Origin: Balamuthia mandrillaris | Lineage: Eukaryota; Discosea; Longamoebia; Balamuthiidae | Assembly: GCA_031835245.1 (NCBI GenBank) | Contig: JAVKOQ010000175.1 | Span: forward strand, 50,535-114,534 | DNA: 64,000 bases | Reading direction: 5' to 3' | In this document: one piece after another, positions 1 to 11,099 of the stretch | How the letters are laid out: every line of letters begins with the position of its first letter | Numbering within the stretch: position 1 is the stretch's first letter | Notes under the pieces: model-generated | The model's input: the letters and a program-made list of their open reading frames with translations, nothing else | The model's database searches: none | What the model was told of the DNA's origin: nothing | Made by a program: the position numbers and the translations under genes

Positions 1-1132
1 GCACCGCTACAGGGTGCAGCTTGAGCGGCAGGTTGGCCGCCTGGAAGATCTTCTGGAACTGCGCGATCAGCTGTGAGGCCAACTGCTCCTGGCGGCACTC
101 GTCGTACTTGACGATGAAGGAGCGTAGGCGCCAGCCCGGCAGGTGTTGAAAAGGAGAACTTCGGCGGATACGTTCGCACTTGGCAGCCCAATCCTCGGCA
201 AAGGCAGCTTGAGTGGACTCAATGGAAGGACGCTTGTTGCTATCTTGTTGTTGTCCTTTGGATGCTTCTTTTTGCTTTTCATTTTCTTTGGTGGATGGGA
301 CGCCAGAATAAAGCTTGCGCTCTTCTTCGATGTCTGTCTTTGAGGCGCCACCTTTGGTGCTTCGTTCTTCCTTTTCTTTTTCTTTCTCTGGAAGAGAAGA
401 AGAGGATGAAGGCAAAGAAGGCGATGGTAATGGTGATGGAGCAGGAGATGGGGATGATGCCAAAGAAGGAGAGGAAGCGCTTCCCTCTTCTTCTTCGGAT
501 TTTATGGCTTTGTTGCTCAATATTGCTTTGCTCTTGTTTTGGTACTTGTTTTTGTTTTGTGTCTTCTTGTTTTCTTTCTTGCTCTTTTGTTGTAGTTGTT
601 GTGATGAAGAAGAAGGTGAAGCAGAAGGAGTCTCTAACGAAGATCTCTTGTCTGTTGCCTTCTCTTTGTTGTTCTTGTCCTGAGTCTTTCCTGTCATGAT
701 TTCTTCTTCGTCTCCTTTCTCATTTGCTTCTTTCTTAATGCTTTGGCCTTGCTGAGAAGGAACGCCATTCGAAGGGGAGGAAGCTGAAGCAGAAGGGGGT
801 GGAGAATCATTCATGTCCTTCAAGCTAAAGATTTCAGCCTCTGACTTGATCTTTCTTAACGAAGAGGCTTCAAACTTAGCCTCTTCAAGCAATCCTTTTT
901 GTGTTGCTTGCAATGATGAGTTTTCAGAAGAAGGAGAAGAAGAGGCAATTGCGGGGGAGGCTGGGGGAGTCAGTTTGGCCATTTGAGCGGCGGAAATGAC
1001 GGCTTGAAGGTCAAAGAGATGAGTGTTGGGAGAAGAACACTTCTCCTCGCTTTCTAATGTCTCTAAATAAATAATATAAGCAGGTGGCGCCTGTGTTTAT
1101 TCCAATTTTTCGGGTTAGAAAGAAAAAGAAAG

Positions 1133-1163
<31 letters not shown>

Positions 1164-2596
1164 AATGACGTACCCCTTCTTTGGAATCCAAGAGAAAGGC
1201 TTCATAGGGAGAGATATGTACAATGCAGTGATGCTTGGTGTCCATGCTATCGATGGGCATGTAAATGCCCCTTGGCGTCATTTGCTTGTCCAGCTGTGAT
1301 ATTTTGTTCCTCAGTTCCGTTTCTTTCGTTTTGTTTTTTGGTCAGAAAAAGAAGAGAAGCAACAAAAGAGAATAAGGGAAAGGGAGGGGAAAAGAGGATG
1401 AGAAAGAGAGACAAGGAAAAATCACTTCTCTGTTCTGCAGGGACGGAAACAAGGTCCAAAGGTATCTGAGCGAGAGCATCTAACAACAGCAAAGCATTGT
1501 CAAAGTAGGAGGAGCGTCGACGCTTCAACATGACATGATTGATGAAGCCGAACGCGTCCGCTTGCCCTCCATCCAAAGATATTTGATGTCCCCGTTGCTG
1601 TTGTCTTCTCTTAGGCGAAAGAAGACGAGAAACATCAAAAGCGGTCGTGTTGGAAGAAGTGTTGTTGTTGGTGTTGTTACTTTGCTGGTTGGGCTCGTAG
1701 TGTCCGTTGACGGCTGCAATCTCCATTTCCTCTCTCAAACGAATGCAACGAGAGAGTAGAAAGTCTGCTTGAGGGTTGTGAGCGTGAGTCTCTATGTAGG
1801 TTTGCAGGTGAAGACTGGCATGGAAGGCAAAGTGCATGGATTGGCCGCATCGATCAAGGAGAAGCCGCTCCAGAGCGTTCGTGGTCGTGTTGTTGATCAA
1901 CAACATGCTGAGGAAACAGAGAAGGAAACGAAAAAAAAAACAAAGAAAGAAGTCAGAGAACAGAACCGGTGTGTGAAAAGAAGCAGGAAGAGAAGAAGAA
2001 CAAGAACAAGAAGAAGAGGAAGAGGAAGAACAAGAAGAACAAGAAGAACAAGAACGAAGAAGAAAAATACCAAGAAACAAGACAGAAAGAAAGAAGAAAG
2101 GAGCAACAACGAACCAAAGCTGAGGGAGATAAAAGTGAAGCTCCTCGATGGGGAACGAGTACAGCTGGTTGCAGAGGTAGTCCTGCACGCCGGCGTGGTG
2201 CGCATATCTGTGCAAATAGCAGAGGGCCAACCAGGAGTCAAAGTACTTGCACTGAAAGAGGCGCAGCAGGGAGCACTGGATTTCCTCCTTGGTGCTGTTG
2301 CCGTTGAGGTTGAGGCCGGCGCCATCGCCGTCGTCGTCGCCATCAGCATTGCCATTGGAGGGGGAGGAGGAGGTCTCGTTGGTTTGCGCCGTTGGATCCC
2401 CGTTGCTGGCCAGCAGACGACGAGGGGACAAGGAGGCGTTGTACTCGGCGCGAGTGGCGGCGGCGGCGGGATCGATCTCCGCCAGGTCTTTGCCTCCTCC
2501 TCCTCCTCCTCCTCCTCCTCCGCCTTGACTTTCCGTCTTGATGATGTCGTTTGATGAGGAAGAAGAGGTGTTCATCACTTGCACAGCAGCTTTCAT
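1..2596 (-). CDS. PI4KB: Phosphatidylinositol 4-kinase beta (type III), N-terminal part; runs off left edge
   Basis: Makes phosphatidylinositol 4-phosphate, in other eukaryotes at the Golgi. The first exon (about 2596-2115) opens with Ser/Gly-rich sequence, then a lipid-kinase-unique/helical segment (LLRLFQCKYFDSWLALCYLH, then ELHFYLPQL). Exon 2 (about 1917-1440) continues it (LERLLLDRCGQSMHFAFH). Exon 3 (to 1169) holds ARG/LPT-type sequence preceding the kinase (RGIYMPIDSMD, EAFLLDSKEG). A long Ser-rich exon (about 1060-1) ends in the start of the kinase lobe, GWRLRSFIVKYDDECRQEQL and LIAQFQKIFQAANLPL, which is typical of PI4K beta. The catalytic loop and DFG lie beyond the window. Introns carry sense-strand TTC and CT repeats. 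The start at 2596 is the first Met of an open exon; the exon 2/3 junction is not exactly placed. Family call is strong; the long disordered insert before the kinase core is unusual in length. Confidence 0.88.
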
Positions 2597-3409
2597 CTTT
2601 TATTTTATTTTATTTTTTTTTACTTTTCTTCTTGCTTCCTCCTCTTCCTCTTCCTCTTCCTTTTTTTTTTCCGTGTGTTCTCCTTTCTTCTCCTTAAAAA
2701 AAAAAGAACCACAAGAAAAAGAAGAACAAGAAGAAGCAGAACAAGAAGAAGAAGAAGAGGGGCCTCGAACAAAAAAAAAAAAAACTTTCTCCTTGCCGCT
2801 CGGAGAGAAATAAAAGAAAAACAAGCAGCAAAACCAAAAAAAAAAAAAAAAATAAAATAAAATCAGGAAGGGCTTTAGCTTTTTTTGCTTCTCCTCTTGG
2901 GAGTGCGTGTGAGAGTGTGAAGAAGAGAGAAAGAAAGGAAGACGGAGTTTTTTAAGGAGGAGGAAGCGAAACCGAAAAGGCGGAGAGAGCGAGAGCGAGA
3001 GAAAGCGGGGAGGGGGAGAGAGAAGAGAAGAGAAGAGAAGAGAAGAGGCGGCCTTTCTCTCCGTTCTCTCTGCCTCTTTTGGTTTTTGTGATTTGTCTCT
3101 CCTTTTCGCCATTTTACGTCTTTTTCGTGGATCTCGAGGTTTGAAAAGCTATTGGATGGGAATTTTCGTGACCAAACCGTCTTTCAGAATTATAATTGCC
3201 CGAGGTGATTCATCTCGATCAGAATGGGATTGATTTGGCTGCTATCACACGAACGCAGCCGGATGGCCTCATTTTTTTGTCCACAGAGACAGTGGCAACC
3301 TTTCTATCGTTACGCTTTGGACACGTTTTTACCCTTGGTCGTTGCGCATGATTGGTTACAAGAATGACAGGGAACGCAACAAGACACCACCAAACAAAAA
3401 AAAAATAAT
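2597..3409. other. Divergent gap between PI4K and gamma-carboxylase-like gene
   Basis: About 800 bases with no gene I can support. The left half is purine/pyrimidine-asymmetric low-complexity DNA, including AGAAG runs near 3020-3045. The right half has ordinary composition and holds a reversed CCAAT box (TGATTGGTT near 3350), about 60 bases before the start codon at 3410. Both neighbours start here, so it should hold two promoters. Confidence 0.5.
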
Positions 3410-5936
3410 ATGAAGAGGAAAAAGAAGACCGCCGCCAAAACCACGACAACACCCTCTCCCCCTCCCTCTCCCTCTTCGCGCTCTCTTCCTCCCCGCCCCG
3501 ACCCATCCCAACAACACCAAGATGATGGATCGCCACCGACAGCAACAGCAACGCATGACCGGCCTTCCTTCCTCTTCTCCGCCTCCTCGCTCCGCCGGTT
3601 CTTGTTCTCCCCCATCGACCCCGCCGGCCTGGCCCTCTTTCGCCTCTTCTGGGGCCTCCTGATGTTCTACGAGCTCTTCACCATGCTCTCCCACGACATG
3701 CACAAAGCCAGGCTGCTCTACCGCTCCACCCAGCTGCGCTTCCAGTACTCCACCGCTTTTTGCTGGGAGCCGCCGCTGGCGGCCTCGCTGACGGCCATGT
3801 GGTGGCTCCTTACGCTCAGCGCCCTCTGCGCGTTCTTGGTGGCCGTTGGGCTGTGCTACCGCCTTGCTGCGGTGGGCCTGCTGCTTGGCCTCGCCTATTT
3901 CTATTTGTTGGTAATGTCTTTTTTCTTTCTTTTTTCTTTTTCTTTCATTTTTTATTTCATTTTTGTTTTTATTTTTCTTTTCTTTTCTTTTCTTTTCTTT
4001 TCTTTTCTTTTCTTTTCTTTTCTTTTCTTTTCTCTTTTCTCTTTTTCTTTTCTCTTTTCTTTTCTCTTTTCTTTTCTTTTCTTTTTTTTGTTTTTGTTTT
4101 TTGTTTTTTCTTTTATTCGGCTTTTCTTTTTCTCATTTAAAGTTTTTCTGTTTCTGTTTCTGTTTTTTTTTGGCGTTATTTTGTTAGGAGGAAGCGACGT
4201 ATCTCAACCACTATTACCTGATGCTGGTGGTGCAGTTCATCATGTGCTGCGTGCCAGCGAATGCCACCTTTGCGGTGGACAACCTGGTTTGGCCTTCTTC
4301 CAAAAGGTTTGTTCCTACCTTTTCTTTTTTTTTTTTTCGTTTCGCATCAACGAATGGAACAAGAAGAACGAAGAAGAAGAAGCAGAAGCAGAAGCAGAAG
4401 AAGAAGAAGAAGAAGAAGAAGAAGAAGAAGAAGAACAAGAAGAAGAAGAAGAAAGGAACACATACTTAATAGTATCCAAACAATAGAAAGGCTATACCGT
4501 CATGGACGCTAAATTGGTTGAGAGCAGAGATGTCGCTGGTCTACTTCTTTGCCGGTGTGGCCAAATGCAACGAGGACTGGTTGAGGGGGCAACCTCTCCG
4601 CATTTGGTTGCCTCGTCGCAAACGTCTTCCGTGGCCGTTGGGCGCCTTCTTGGCGTCCTCGGTGGGTGCTTACGTATTCAGCATCGCTGGCCTTCTCTTT
4701 GATCTTTCTATTGGTTTCCTCTTGTGGCCTTCTTCTTCTTCCTCCTGTCCATCTTGCTCCTCTTCCTGTTCTACAACAACTAAAAATTGTTGTCGTGGTG
4801 ATGGTGACTGCAAGAATGCAAGTTGGAGAAGAAGATGGAAAGTGCAAGAGTTGGCGATGACAGCAACCTTCATCTTCCATCTGCTCAACAAAGCAATATT
4901 CAACATTGGCATCTTCCCTATTCTTTGCCTGGCAGCCACCACATTGTACTTGGATCCATCGTGGCCTCGTGCCATCGCAGATCGTTACGGACCGATGAGG
5001 GCGTGGAGAGATATGAAGGAACTGTATCGGTTGCTTATGGAGAAAGAAGAAGGAGAAGAGGAGATGAAGAAAAGAGGAGAAGAGGAAAGGAAGAAAGAGA
5101 AAAGGGCGGAGGAGGAAGCAAAGAGGCAACGGAGAAGAAGAAGAGGATGGAAACGACGAGAAATTGTTGTTGCAGTGTTGCTGTTGATATTCTTTGTGCA
5201 TCAAACGCTAGTTCCTCTTCGGTATCTTTTGCTTCCTTCTTCCATTTGCCTCTCTAGTTTCTTGCTAACATTGATAACCTAAAGCTTTCTGTTATACGAA
5301 GGAAACGTGGCGTGGACAGAGTACGGTCATCGCTACAGCTGGCGCATGAAGCTACGCGATAAGCAATGCAACGCCACAGTTACTCTCGAAGTTGACGTCC
5401 CTCTATCCTTTTTTCTGCTTTCTTCATCGTCTTCTTCCGACAATCAAACATCACCATTCTTTGAAGTGAACGACAGTAAGTTTCAACAAAAAGAGGAAAA
5501 GAAGGAAGGAATAGTACGTCTCCAAGCGCAGATTCCGTTAGAGCAACACTTGAATAGGCGACAAATGGGCAACGCTTTATCCAAACCTTCTTCTCTAATC
5601 CAAATTGCTTGCTTTCTCTCCGCTCGTTGGACTCATGACCACTCCAACGAGATTCAACAATGGGAAAAGTTAAACCATAAAGAAGGATGGGAAGCAAGAA
5701 ATGATTTCCACCTTATCTTCGTGCCAAGAGTTTACATCTCTTCGATGTGCAGCTTGAACGGAAGAAAAGCGCAGTTGTTGGTAGATCCTTTGGCAGACCT
5801 CGCCTCCTTCTCTCCCTATGAAGCGGAGCCCTATTCTTTCGTGCTTCCATTGGAGCCGTTGAGCGAAGAAGAAAAGCAAGAACTAGTTTGGAACGTCGTT
5901 TGGCGGTGGCTCTTCTCTGATCCTTCTTCTTCTTGA
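3410..5936 (+). CDS. Vitamin K-dependent gamma-carboxylase-like HTTM membrane protein
   Basis: Four exons join cleanly: 3410-3910, 4188-4306, 4487-5221 and 5285-5936. The product starts with a basic, Pro-rich tail, then DPAGLALFRLFWGLLMFYEL, several hydrophobic helices, EEATYLNHYYL, SLVYFFAGVAKCNEDWLRG and, across the last splice, TEYGHRYSWRMKLRDK. This series is the core of the HTTM/gamma-carboxylase fold; human GGCX turns glutamate into gamma-carboxyglutamate with reduced vitamin K. The lysine of the AGVAK segment matches the proposed catalytic Lys218 of human GGCX. At the place of human His160 (NHYWSVD) this protein reads NATFAVD, so a residue reported as important is absent; the alignment is from memory. 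The spelling resembles bacterial HTTM proteins more than animal GGCX. It may be a membrane enzyme with another substrate. Intron 1 is a TTTTC repeat; intron 2 is a GAA repeat. Confidence 0.85.
3960..4090 (+). repeat. TTTTC pentanucleotide array in intron 1
   Basis: About 25 near-perfect TTTTC units fill the middle of the first intron of the gamma-carboxylase-like gene. Confidence 0.9.
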
Positions 5937-5962
5937 TTCGTTCTTTGGCACAACAACTTGAT

Positions 5963-7601
5963 TCATTCAACATTTGTTCTTCCTCTTCTTCGTTTTGTTG
6001 TTTGTTGTTCCTCATCCGTTCTGCTTTGAGGAGCTTGTTTCGTTGACGATGACGAAGAAGCTGTTGCTTCTCCTCGTCTGTTGCGTCTTCCTTCCAGTTC
6101 TTTTCTTGCTCTTTTATTCGTCGTCTGCTTCTTCTGTTTCTGTCTCTGCTTCATCCGTTGTATGACTTGACTCCAAGAAAGCGGCTTTCTGCATGAAGGG
6201 CAAACTCCTGAAGTTGGCAGCAGCATCTCCTCAGCTTCTTCTTCCTCTTCCGAACGCAGAAACCATTTTGCCAAACACAACATGTGTGCTTGCATCTTGC
6301 ATCCTTGCCACAAACAAGCAAGGTTGTTGTCCTCTTTTTCGGTTTCGTTGTGTGTGTTGTTGGAGAGAATGGCTATTGTGTTGGCACAAAGAAAGCAGCA
6401 TTGATGTTGGTTGGACCTTGAGTTGCTTTTAGTGGTTAGCGCTTCTTCTGCTTCTTCTTCGTTGTCTAATGCTTCTTGTTCTGCAAGAAACTCAAACGAG
6501 AATTCTGTCTCATGTTCTCCTTCATGTTCGTCATAATTTCTTTCATCCTCCTCTCCTTCGTCGTCTTCTTCATCGTCATCCTCATCATCGTCCACAACAT
6601 CATCGCTTATGTTGAAAGTGGAAAGCGGTCCTATGTTTGTCTTTATGTGTTTTGGTGGTGTGGGGCAGTGCTCTAACAAGTTGTGATAGTCCTTTGGTTG
6701 GAACAACACAAAAAAAAAATTACGCTAAGAAAGAGACAGACGGGAGACGTAGAAAAGAAAGAAGATAACAAGAGCAGAAGAAGAAAGAAGAAAGAAGAAA
6801 GAAGCAGAAGCAGAAGAAGAACAAGAACAAGAAGAAGAACAAGAAGAAGATATGAAGAAGAAGAAGAAGAAGAAGAAGAAGAAGAACAAGAACAAGAAGA
6901 AGAACAAGAAGAACAAGATATGAAGAAGAACAACAAGAACAACCACAACCCAACCACAACAAGGAGAAAAAGCCTAAGAAGAAGAAGAACAAGCACCTGA
7001 GTCAGCCAATGCACGGTGAGAGGTAAGCGGTGCCAAGGCGAAACGCACACCAACTCAAAAGCAAACCGTATCTGGTTGTACGTTGCGGTACATCAACGCT
7101 CGGTGAAACATCAAAAAAAGCAGAACACCACTACAAACCTTAGCACGCAACAAATGTACGTTGCCAATGTTCCTTCTCCCCTCGCTGCCGTGAAGGAGGG
7201 CGCTGCGCAGGCGTGCGCTCTTGTAGGGGTGCTGCCAGGCCCACTCGAACTGAAGGGCGCTGATCTTGTTGGGAAAGCCGTGCACCAACATCACCATTTC
7301 CCTTTTTTTTTGTTTGTTTATGTGCATGAAAAAGAAGAAGAAGAAGAAGAAGCACGAAGAAAGAAAGTAAGAAAAGAGGAAAGAAAAGATGAGAACGAAG
7401 AGGGAGAAGAAAAAAAAAAAGAGCAAGAGAAATGCCGCACCAAGGCCGTTTGCGTTGCGTGCGTTTGGCGCCGTTGACGAGCTCCCCGTTGTGTTGGCGC
7501 AGCCGGCGGGCGGGGTTCAGGGTGAAGCCGATGTAGGTGTGGTGCTTGTACCTGGGGTCCTTGGAGGTGAGCAGATAGCAGCAGAAGAAATGGGTCGCCA
7601 T
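5963..7601 (-). CDS. SLX1: SLX1 structure-specific endonuclease (GIY-YIG plus RING/PHD)
   Basis: Catalytic subunit of the SLX1-SLX4 nuclease, which cuts branched DNA such as Holliday junctions and flaps in the nucleus. Exon 1 starts at 7601 ([11 protein letters not shown]) and holds the GIY-YIG core, [20 protein letters not shown], with the family's Tyr, Arg and His in place. Exon 2 continues with [20 protein letters not shown] and WQHP, a hallmark of SLX1. A short exon gives [13 protein letters not shown]. The last exon (about 6709-5963) is acidic, then has the C-terminal Cys-rich zinc module ([41 protein letters not shown]) and a basic tail. The splice after KRPW restores W-E-M-V. The GIY-YIG catalytic Glu is expected in the FEW segment. 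An E2F-like site lies 60 bases upstream. The final exon's Glu-rich insert is longer than in yeast or human. Confidence 0.93.
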
Positions 7602-7660
7602 CTCCCTTCCCTCCGCTATTTTCTTCTTCGTCAAAAAATAAATAAATGGAAAAAACAAAA

Positions 7661-7670
7661 TTGGCGGGAA
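7661..7670. promoter_or_regulatory. E2F-like site upstream of SLX1
   Basis: TTGGCGGGAA matches the animal/plant E2F consensus. It sits 60 bases upstream of the SLX1 start codon, fitting cell-cycle control of a repair nuclease. Not tested; similar cores occur at 12932-12940, 23337-23346 and 24455-24463. Confidence 0.35.
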
Positions 7671-7711
7671 GCGGTGTCGAACCGATGACAAAAGGAAATA
7701 AAAAAGAAGCA

Positions 7712-7782
7712 GGCGCCTACGAGGATCGAACTCGTGACCTTCAGTTTACGAGACTGACGCTCTACCACTAAGCTAAGGCGCC
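7712..7782 (-). tRNA. tRNA-Thr (CGU)
   Basis: A 71-base cloverleaf without intron. Acceptor GGCGCCT pairs with AGGCGCC, the D arm is GCTTAGTGGTAGAGC, the anticodon stem TCAGT/ACTGA encloses loop CTCGTAA (anticodon CGU), and the T arm is ACGAG-TTCGATC-CTCGT. A T-rich stretch for RNA polymerase III termination follows. The body equals the copy at 11100-11170 except for one anticodon base. Confidence 0.95.
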
Positions 7783-8746
7783 GCGTGGAAACCTTCTCTC
7801 CATTTTGCGTTTTTTGCTGCGAAAATAAAGGATCAGGCTACCTCAAATTTTATTGGCAGAGACATGGGCAGAGAGCAGCAATTAATATGGGCTTGGTGGT
7901 TCCTTAAGCTCACATCCCTGGTTAAACAAACAAAGCTCTATTCCTAAGTGCCACTAAATGAAAGGATATTATACTTGAAATAAGGAGACCATAATATTAT
8001 ATGTTATTTTTTGATGTTGGCTTTGTTCATAATTAGCTTGTTTATGTAGGATTTTTAAGATAAGGAGAATTATTAAGTTTGTTTTGGGTTAACAATGATT
8101 GTTATGTAATTTTTCACATAAATAAAGCTGTTCTACTGCAAAGAACAAAACACACATTATGTATGCTTTTTTTTAGTCCTTGTTCATTTTTCAAAAATGC
8201 TGAAGAGAGAAAAAACAATACACAAGTTATATTGCATAAACTCAGGATTGTAGTGCAAGAAAGGAGTTGGTTTGAGGACCCACAAAGGTACCTGTCCTGA
8301 AACAATAAATGCATTGAACCATTCTTGGTTTGGTGCTTTCTCTAAGGTTTTTAATGAAGCATGAGTTGTAAAAGGAGTTACCAAAATGCTCTCAATTCCT
8401 CACTTACTGCCTTTCTTATATCTTTCCTAAGATGTAATCTTGGATGACAATTGCAGCTTCTATGCCAAAGGACACAACTTTGCAAGAGAACTCATTGCCC
8501 CAATGGGTGTCCAGAGTATAGCCCTGTAGAGAGTTTTTGCTTTTTAAGTGTCATCTCTGTAACTACTCCACTTTTGCAGACTTACTAACATAAATTATTA
8601 CCATATTAAATAAAGTCACCATGTCTCATATACTTGGATAATATCAAGCATGTAGATAGTAAGTTTAATAAGAATTAGTCTTCTTCTTCTTTTTCTATTT
8701 TTTTCTCAACCTCCTTTTTCTCCTTTTCCACTTCTAAATGTACTCC
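7783..8746. other. AT-rich accessory DNA between tRNA-Thr and the LTR element
   Basis: Nearly 1 kb with base composition unlike the rest of the window: AT-rich, without the long purine or pyrimidine tracts seen elsewhere. No intact gene. Around 8430-8528 the + strand reads a coding-like stretch DVILDDNCSFYAKGHNF followed by ARELIAPMGVQSIAL and a stop; this may be a remnant of a transposase or other mobile gene, but I cannot name the family. Confidence 0.4.
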
Positions 8747-8750
8747 AGTT

Positions 8751-8986
8751 TGTTGGCAAAATCACCAACACTTATCTCAAGACTCCTCGTGTTGGATCCG
8801 TCCCGGACCCTCAGCTCTTCTTTCTTTTATATCCCCCCATCCTTCCTTTCTCCTCTTTCCCTTTTCTCGAGGTGTACTTTGAAGCAACGTCGGAGATTCA
8901 CTCTCGTTGTCCTTCCTCTATTCTCTTGAATACACTTCTTGTCTCGTCACCGACTCTTTTATTCCAAAGGTTGGATTCAACCAACA
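8751..8986 (+). repeat. Left long terminal repeat (236 bases)
   Basis: Begins TGTTGG and ends CCAACA, the inverted termini expected of an LTR. It has a TATA-like TTTTATAT near 8826. The 4 bases just before it (AGTT, 8747-8750) recur just after the element (10620-10623), as a target-site duplication would. The last 16 bases (8971-8986) recur exactly at 10604-10619. Confidence 0.75.
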
Positions 8987-9038
8987 TTTTTTTTGACTTA
9001 CATAAGTGATTCAAATCCCCGCTTGCGTTACGCACATC

Positions 9039-10619
9039 ATGGAAGCCTCAGCCGCTCTCGACACCCTCCGTGAACAGCTTCGCAAAGCACAACAGGAGTA
9101 CCTCCGCATGCTCCAACAATCCTTTCAGCTTGAACTCGACATCCCCAACTGTCTTGAGACTGAACGCGCCGCCAAAGAAGAAGAACAGCGCAAGTTAGAC
9201 GACGCCGCAGAACACACTAGAAAGGCCATGGAACGGTTACAACATCGTATAGACAGCTTTGTTGCTTTCCTCGCATCCACCTCTGCCACACTAGGCAGTT
9301 CTTCCACGTACAACACTACCGCTGCCGCTGTTTCTCCTCCCTCTCCCGTCCCACAGATCTCGCCCATACAGTCACCTTGTCCGAGTTCACCCTCTCCTGT
9401 TGACATTTCCGTCAACAACACAACTGCTTCCAACAGCACGAACGTTGCCTCTGTCCCTGAAGAACAGAGCAACACAACTACTCCTTCGCCTCCTACACAG
9501 AAGAAAACGCCTCGCCTTCCCCCCGGACTACCTAAGTTCGACGTCAGCAAGCGCCAGGACCCCGCTCTTCACACCATGGAACTGGAGTATCACCTTAACG
9601 CCTACAACTACCCTGAGGATAGATGGACGCAAGCCCTCATCACCACCCTTGTTGGGGACGGACGTCTTTGGGCCATTAGCGCTCTACGAGACCAACCATG
9701 GAACGTCGCCCGAGACCTCTTCCATCGGCACTACCGCCTTCCAGACATCGAGGCCACAACGATCGAGGCCGTCACGTCGTTTCGACAGAAGCCTGGCGAA
9801 AGCGTTCATCAGCTCATCAATCGGTACTCTGTACTCTGTAATCGTCTTCCTGACACCTTCTACGACTACCTCAAAGCTTTCTTCTTTGGACGAGCCCTTC
9901 TTCCCCACATAAAGTCGAAGTACAAGCAACAGACTCTTCGCAACAAGCCACAAGACGTCACCGCTGCTTTCGAGCTCGCAGTCCTCATTGAGACAGAGTT
10001 TCCCCAACCTTCTTCAAAAGATAAAGGTCACACCAAGTTATCACAAAGGCAATCATTACCCCACACAATGGGTGCTGTTTGCGCACACTGCAAACTACGC
10101 AACCACACGGAAGATCAGTGCCAGAAAAAGGCCCGCAGGCTACAACGGCAGGCTTCTCCAGCAACGTCTGCTACGCCAGCCTCATCTTCTGCTCCTACAA
10201 CACGCAACCCCACGTCAACACTGCCGCAACAAACACGCGCGCAACCACCAGCACGCCAGTCCTCTCCCAGCTCACGTTCCCTCAACTCCATGTCTTCTAC
10301 GCAACAACAGAGCAGCACACCCGCTCCCGCCGCTGAGCAGCAAGACTCTATCGGAGGTGAAGAGGAGTACGACGAGTTCTTTGAGTCACAACAGGCTCTC
10401 AACTCGATCACCGTCACGGATGATCTGCCCGGACCTAACGACCCTATCTGTGCTCCGATGACCATTAACGGCCGTCGTGTCACTGCTGTCATTGACTCTG
10501 GCGCCAGCCACTCCTTTATGGACCCTTCTATCGTTGACTTAGTTCGTGCCAAAACCAAGCAAGCCAACTACACGGTCAAACTCGGACACCGTGAAACCAC
10601 TGCTTGGATTCAACCAACA
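9039..10619 (+). CDS. Gag-protease reading frame of the LTR element
   Basis: From the first Met (9039) the frame encodes an N-terminal coiled coil, a Pro/Ser-rich linker, a capsid-like helical region (around FDVSKRQDPALHTMELEYHL to FELAVLIETEF), one CCHC zinc knuckle (CAHCKLRNHTEDQC, near 10083-10124) and the start of an aspartic protease with the DSGASHSFMD active-site signature near 10495. This order is the Gag-PR layout of Ty3/gypsy elements. The frame stays open over the whole stretch. Treated as part of a fossil element, not a host gene. Confidence 0.75.
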
Positions 10620-10623
10620 AGTT

Positions 10624-11099
10624 CTTCACTTGGGGTTGTCTTTATACACTTGAGTTCCTGGAAAATAAGATGATTATGTCAAGCTTGTTGTTTGATAGAA
10701 CCTTGTAATAAGTTGTAGTAATAGATAGCCTTTATTATTGCTTTGGCTTGTTTTGCACTTTCATTTTCCATACTATATTTCTCAGCGTCTGAGTTTACAA
10801 TCTCCTGAAGAACAGGTTGCCCACTCTTGTAGCTAATTGGTGTGTTGCCATATTGTTCTTGTTGGTTTCTTCCTCTGTTTATTTTTTTAATTATCATCTA
10901 TTTTCACATAAGGAAAGCAATTATGTTTATTTTTTTGCATTTCATTTTGTCAATATATATACTCACATAACAAAAACATGTTCAATATTACGGTTTCCTC
11001 ATTTAGGCCTATACCTCACCTTTGAGGCTTGATCAACAAACAGTTTCTCATGAAGAGGGAAGAATGACCATTGCAAAACAAAAAAACAAAAAAGAAATA
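10624..11099. other. AT-rich accessory DNA right of the LTR element
   Basis: Matches 7783-8746 in composition and is probably the other half of the same AT-rich segment, split by the LTR element. No intact gene. A minus-strand open stretch of 72 codons at 10679-10897 (with QYGNTPISYKSGQPVLQEIV) looks coding-like but matches nothing I recognise. Confidence 0.4.

Larger units (their letters stand above)
8751..10619 (+). mobile_element. Incomplete Ty3/gypsy-type LTR retrotransposon (fossil)
   Basis: Parts seen in order: a full left LTR (8751-8986), a gag region, a retroviral-type aspartic protease start, and at the right end only the terminal 16 bases of an LTR. Reverse transcriptase, RNase H and integrase are not present, so the copy is broken as an element. 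It is bounded by AGTT on both sides. No primer binding site was recognised next to the LTR. It lies between two tRNA-Thr genes; some amoebal LTR elements are known to settle near tRNA genes. The open gag frame and matching target repeats suggest it is not ancient, but too little repeated terminus remains to date it. Confidence 0.75.

Noticed and set aside
1769-2554. Long + strand open frame of 261 codons opposite the PI4K gene
   Set aside because: Arg/Lys/Glu-rich reading of GAA/GAC repeats and of the antisense of a clear kinase exon; no domain.
2600-3112. Minus-strand open frame of 170 codons
   Set aside because: Composed of Ser/Phe/Lys runs from low-complexity DNA in a gene gap.
5963-7601. 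SLX1 pieces as separate broken genes
   Set aside because: The frame changes coincide with good GT/AG sites and the joined protein follows the family order, so they are exons.
7663-7700. Possible second tRNA remnant (GGTTCGACACC, a B-box-like string) near tRNA-Thr
   Set aside because: Only a T-loop-like string; arms do not pair well and the same string follows the tRNA pseudogene at 24470, so it is shared flank.
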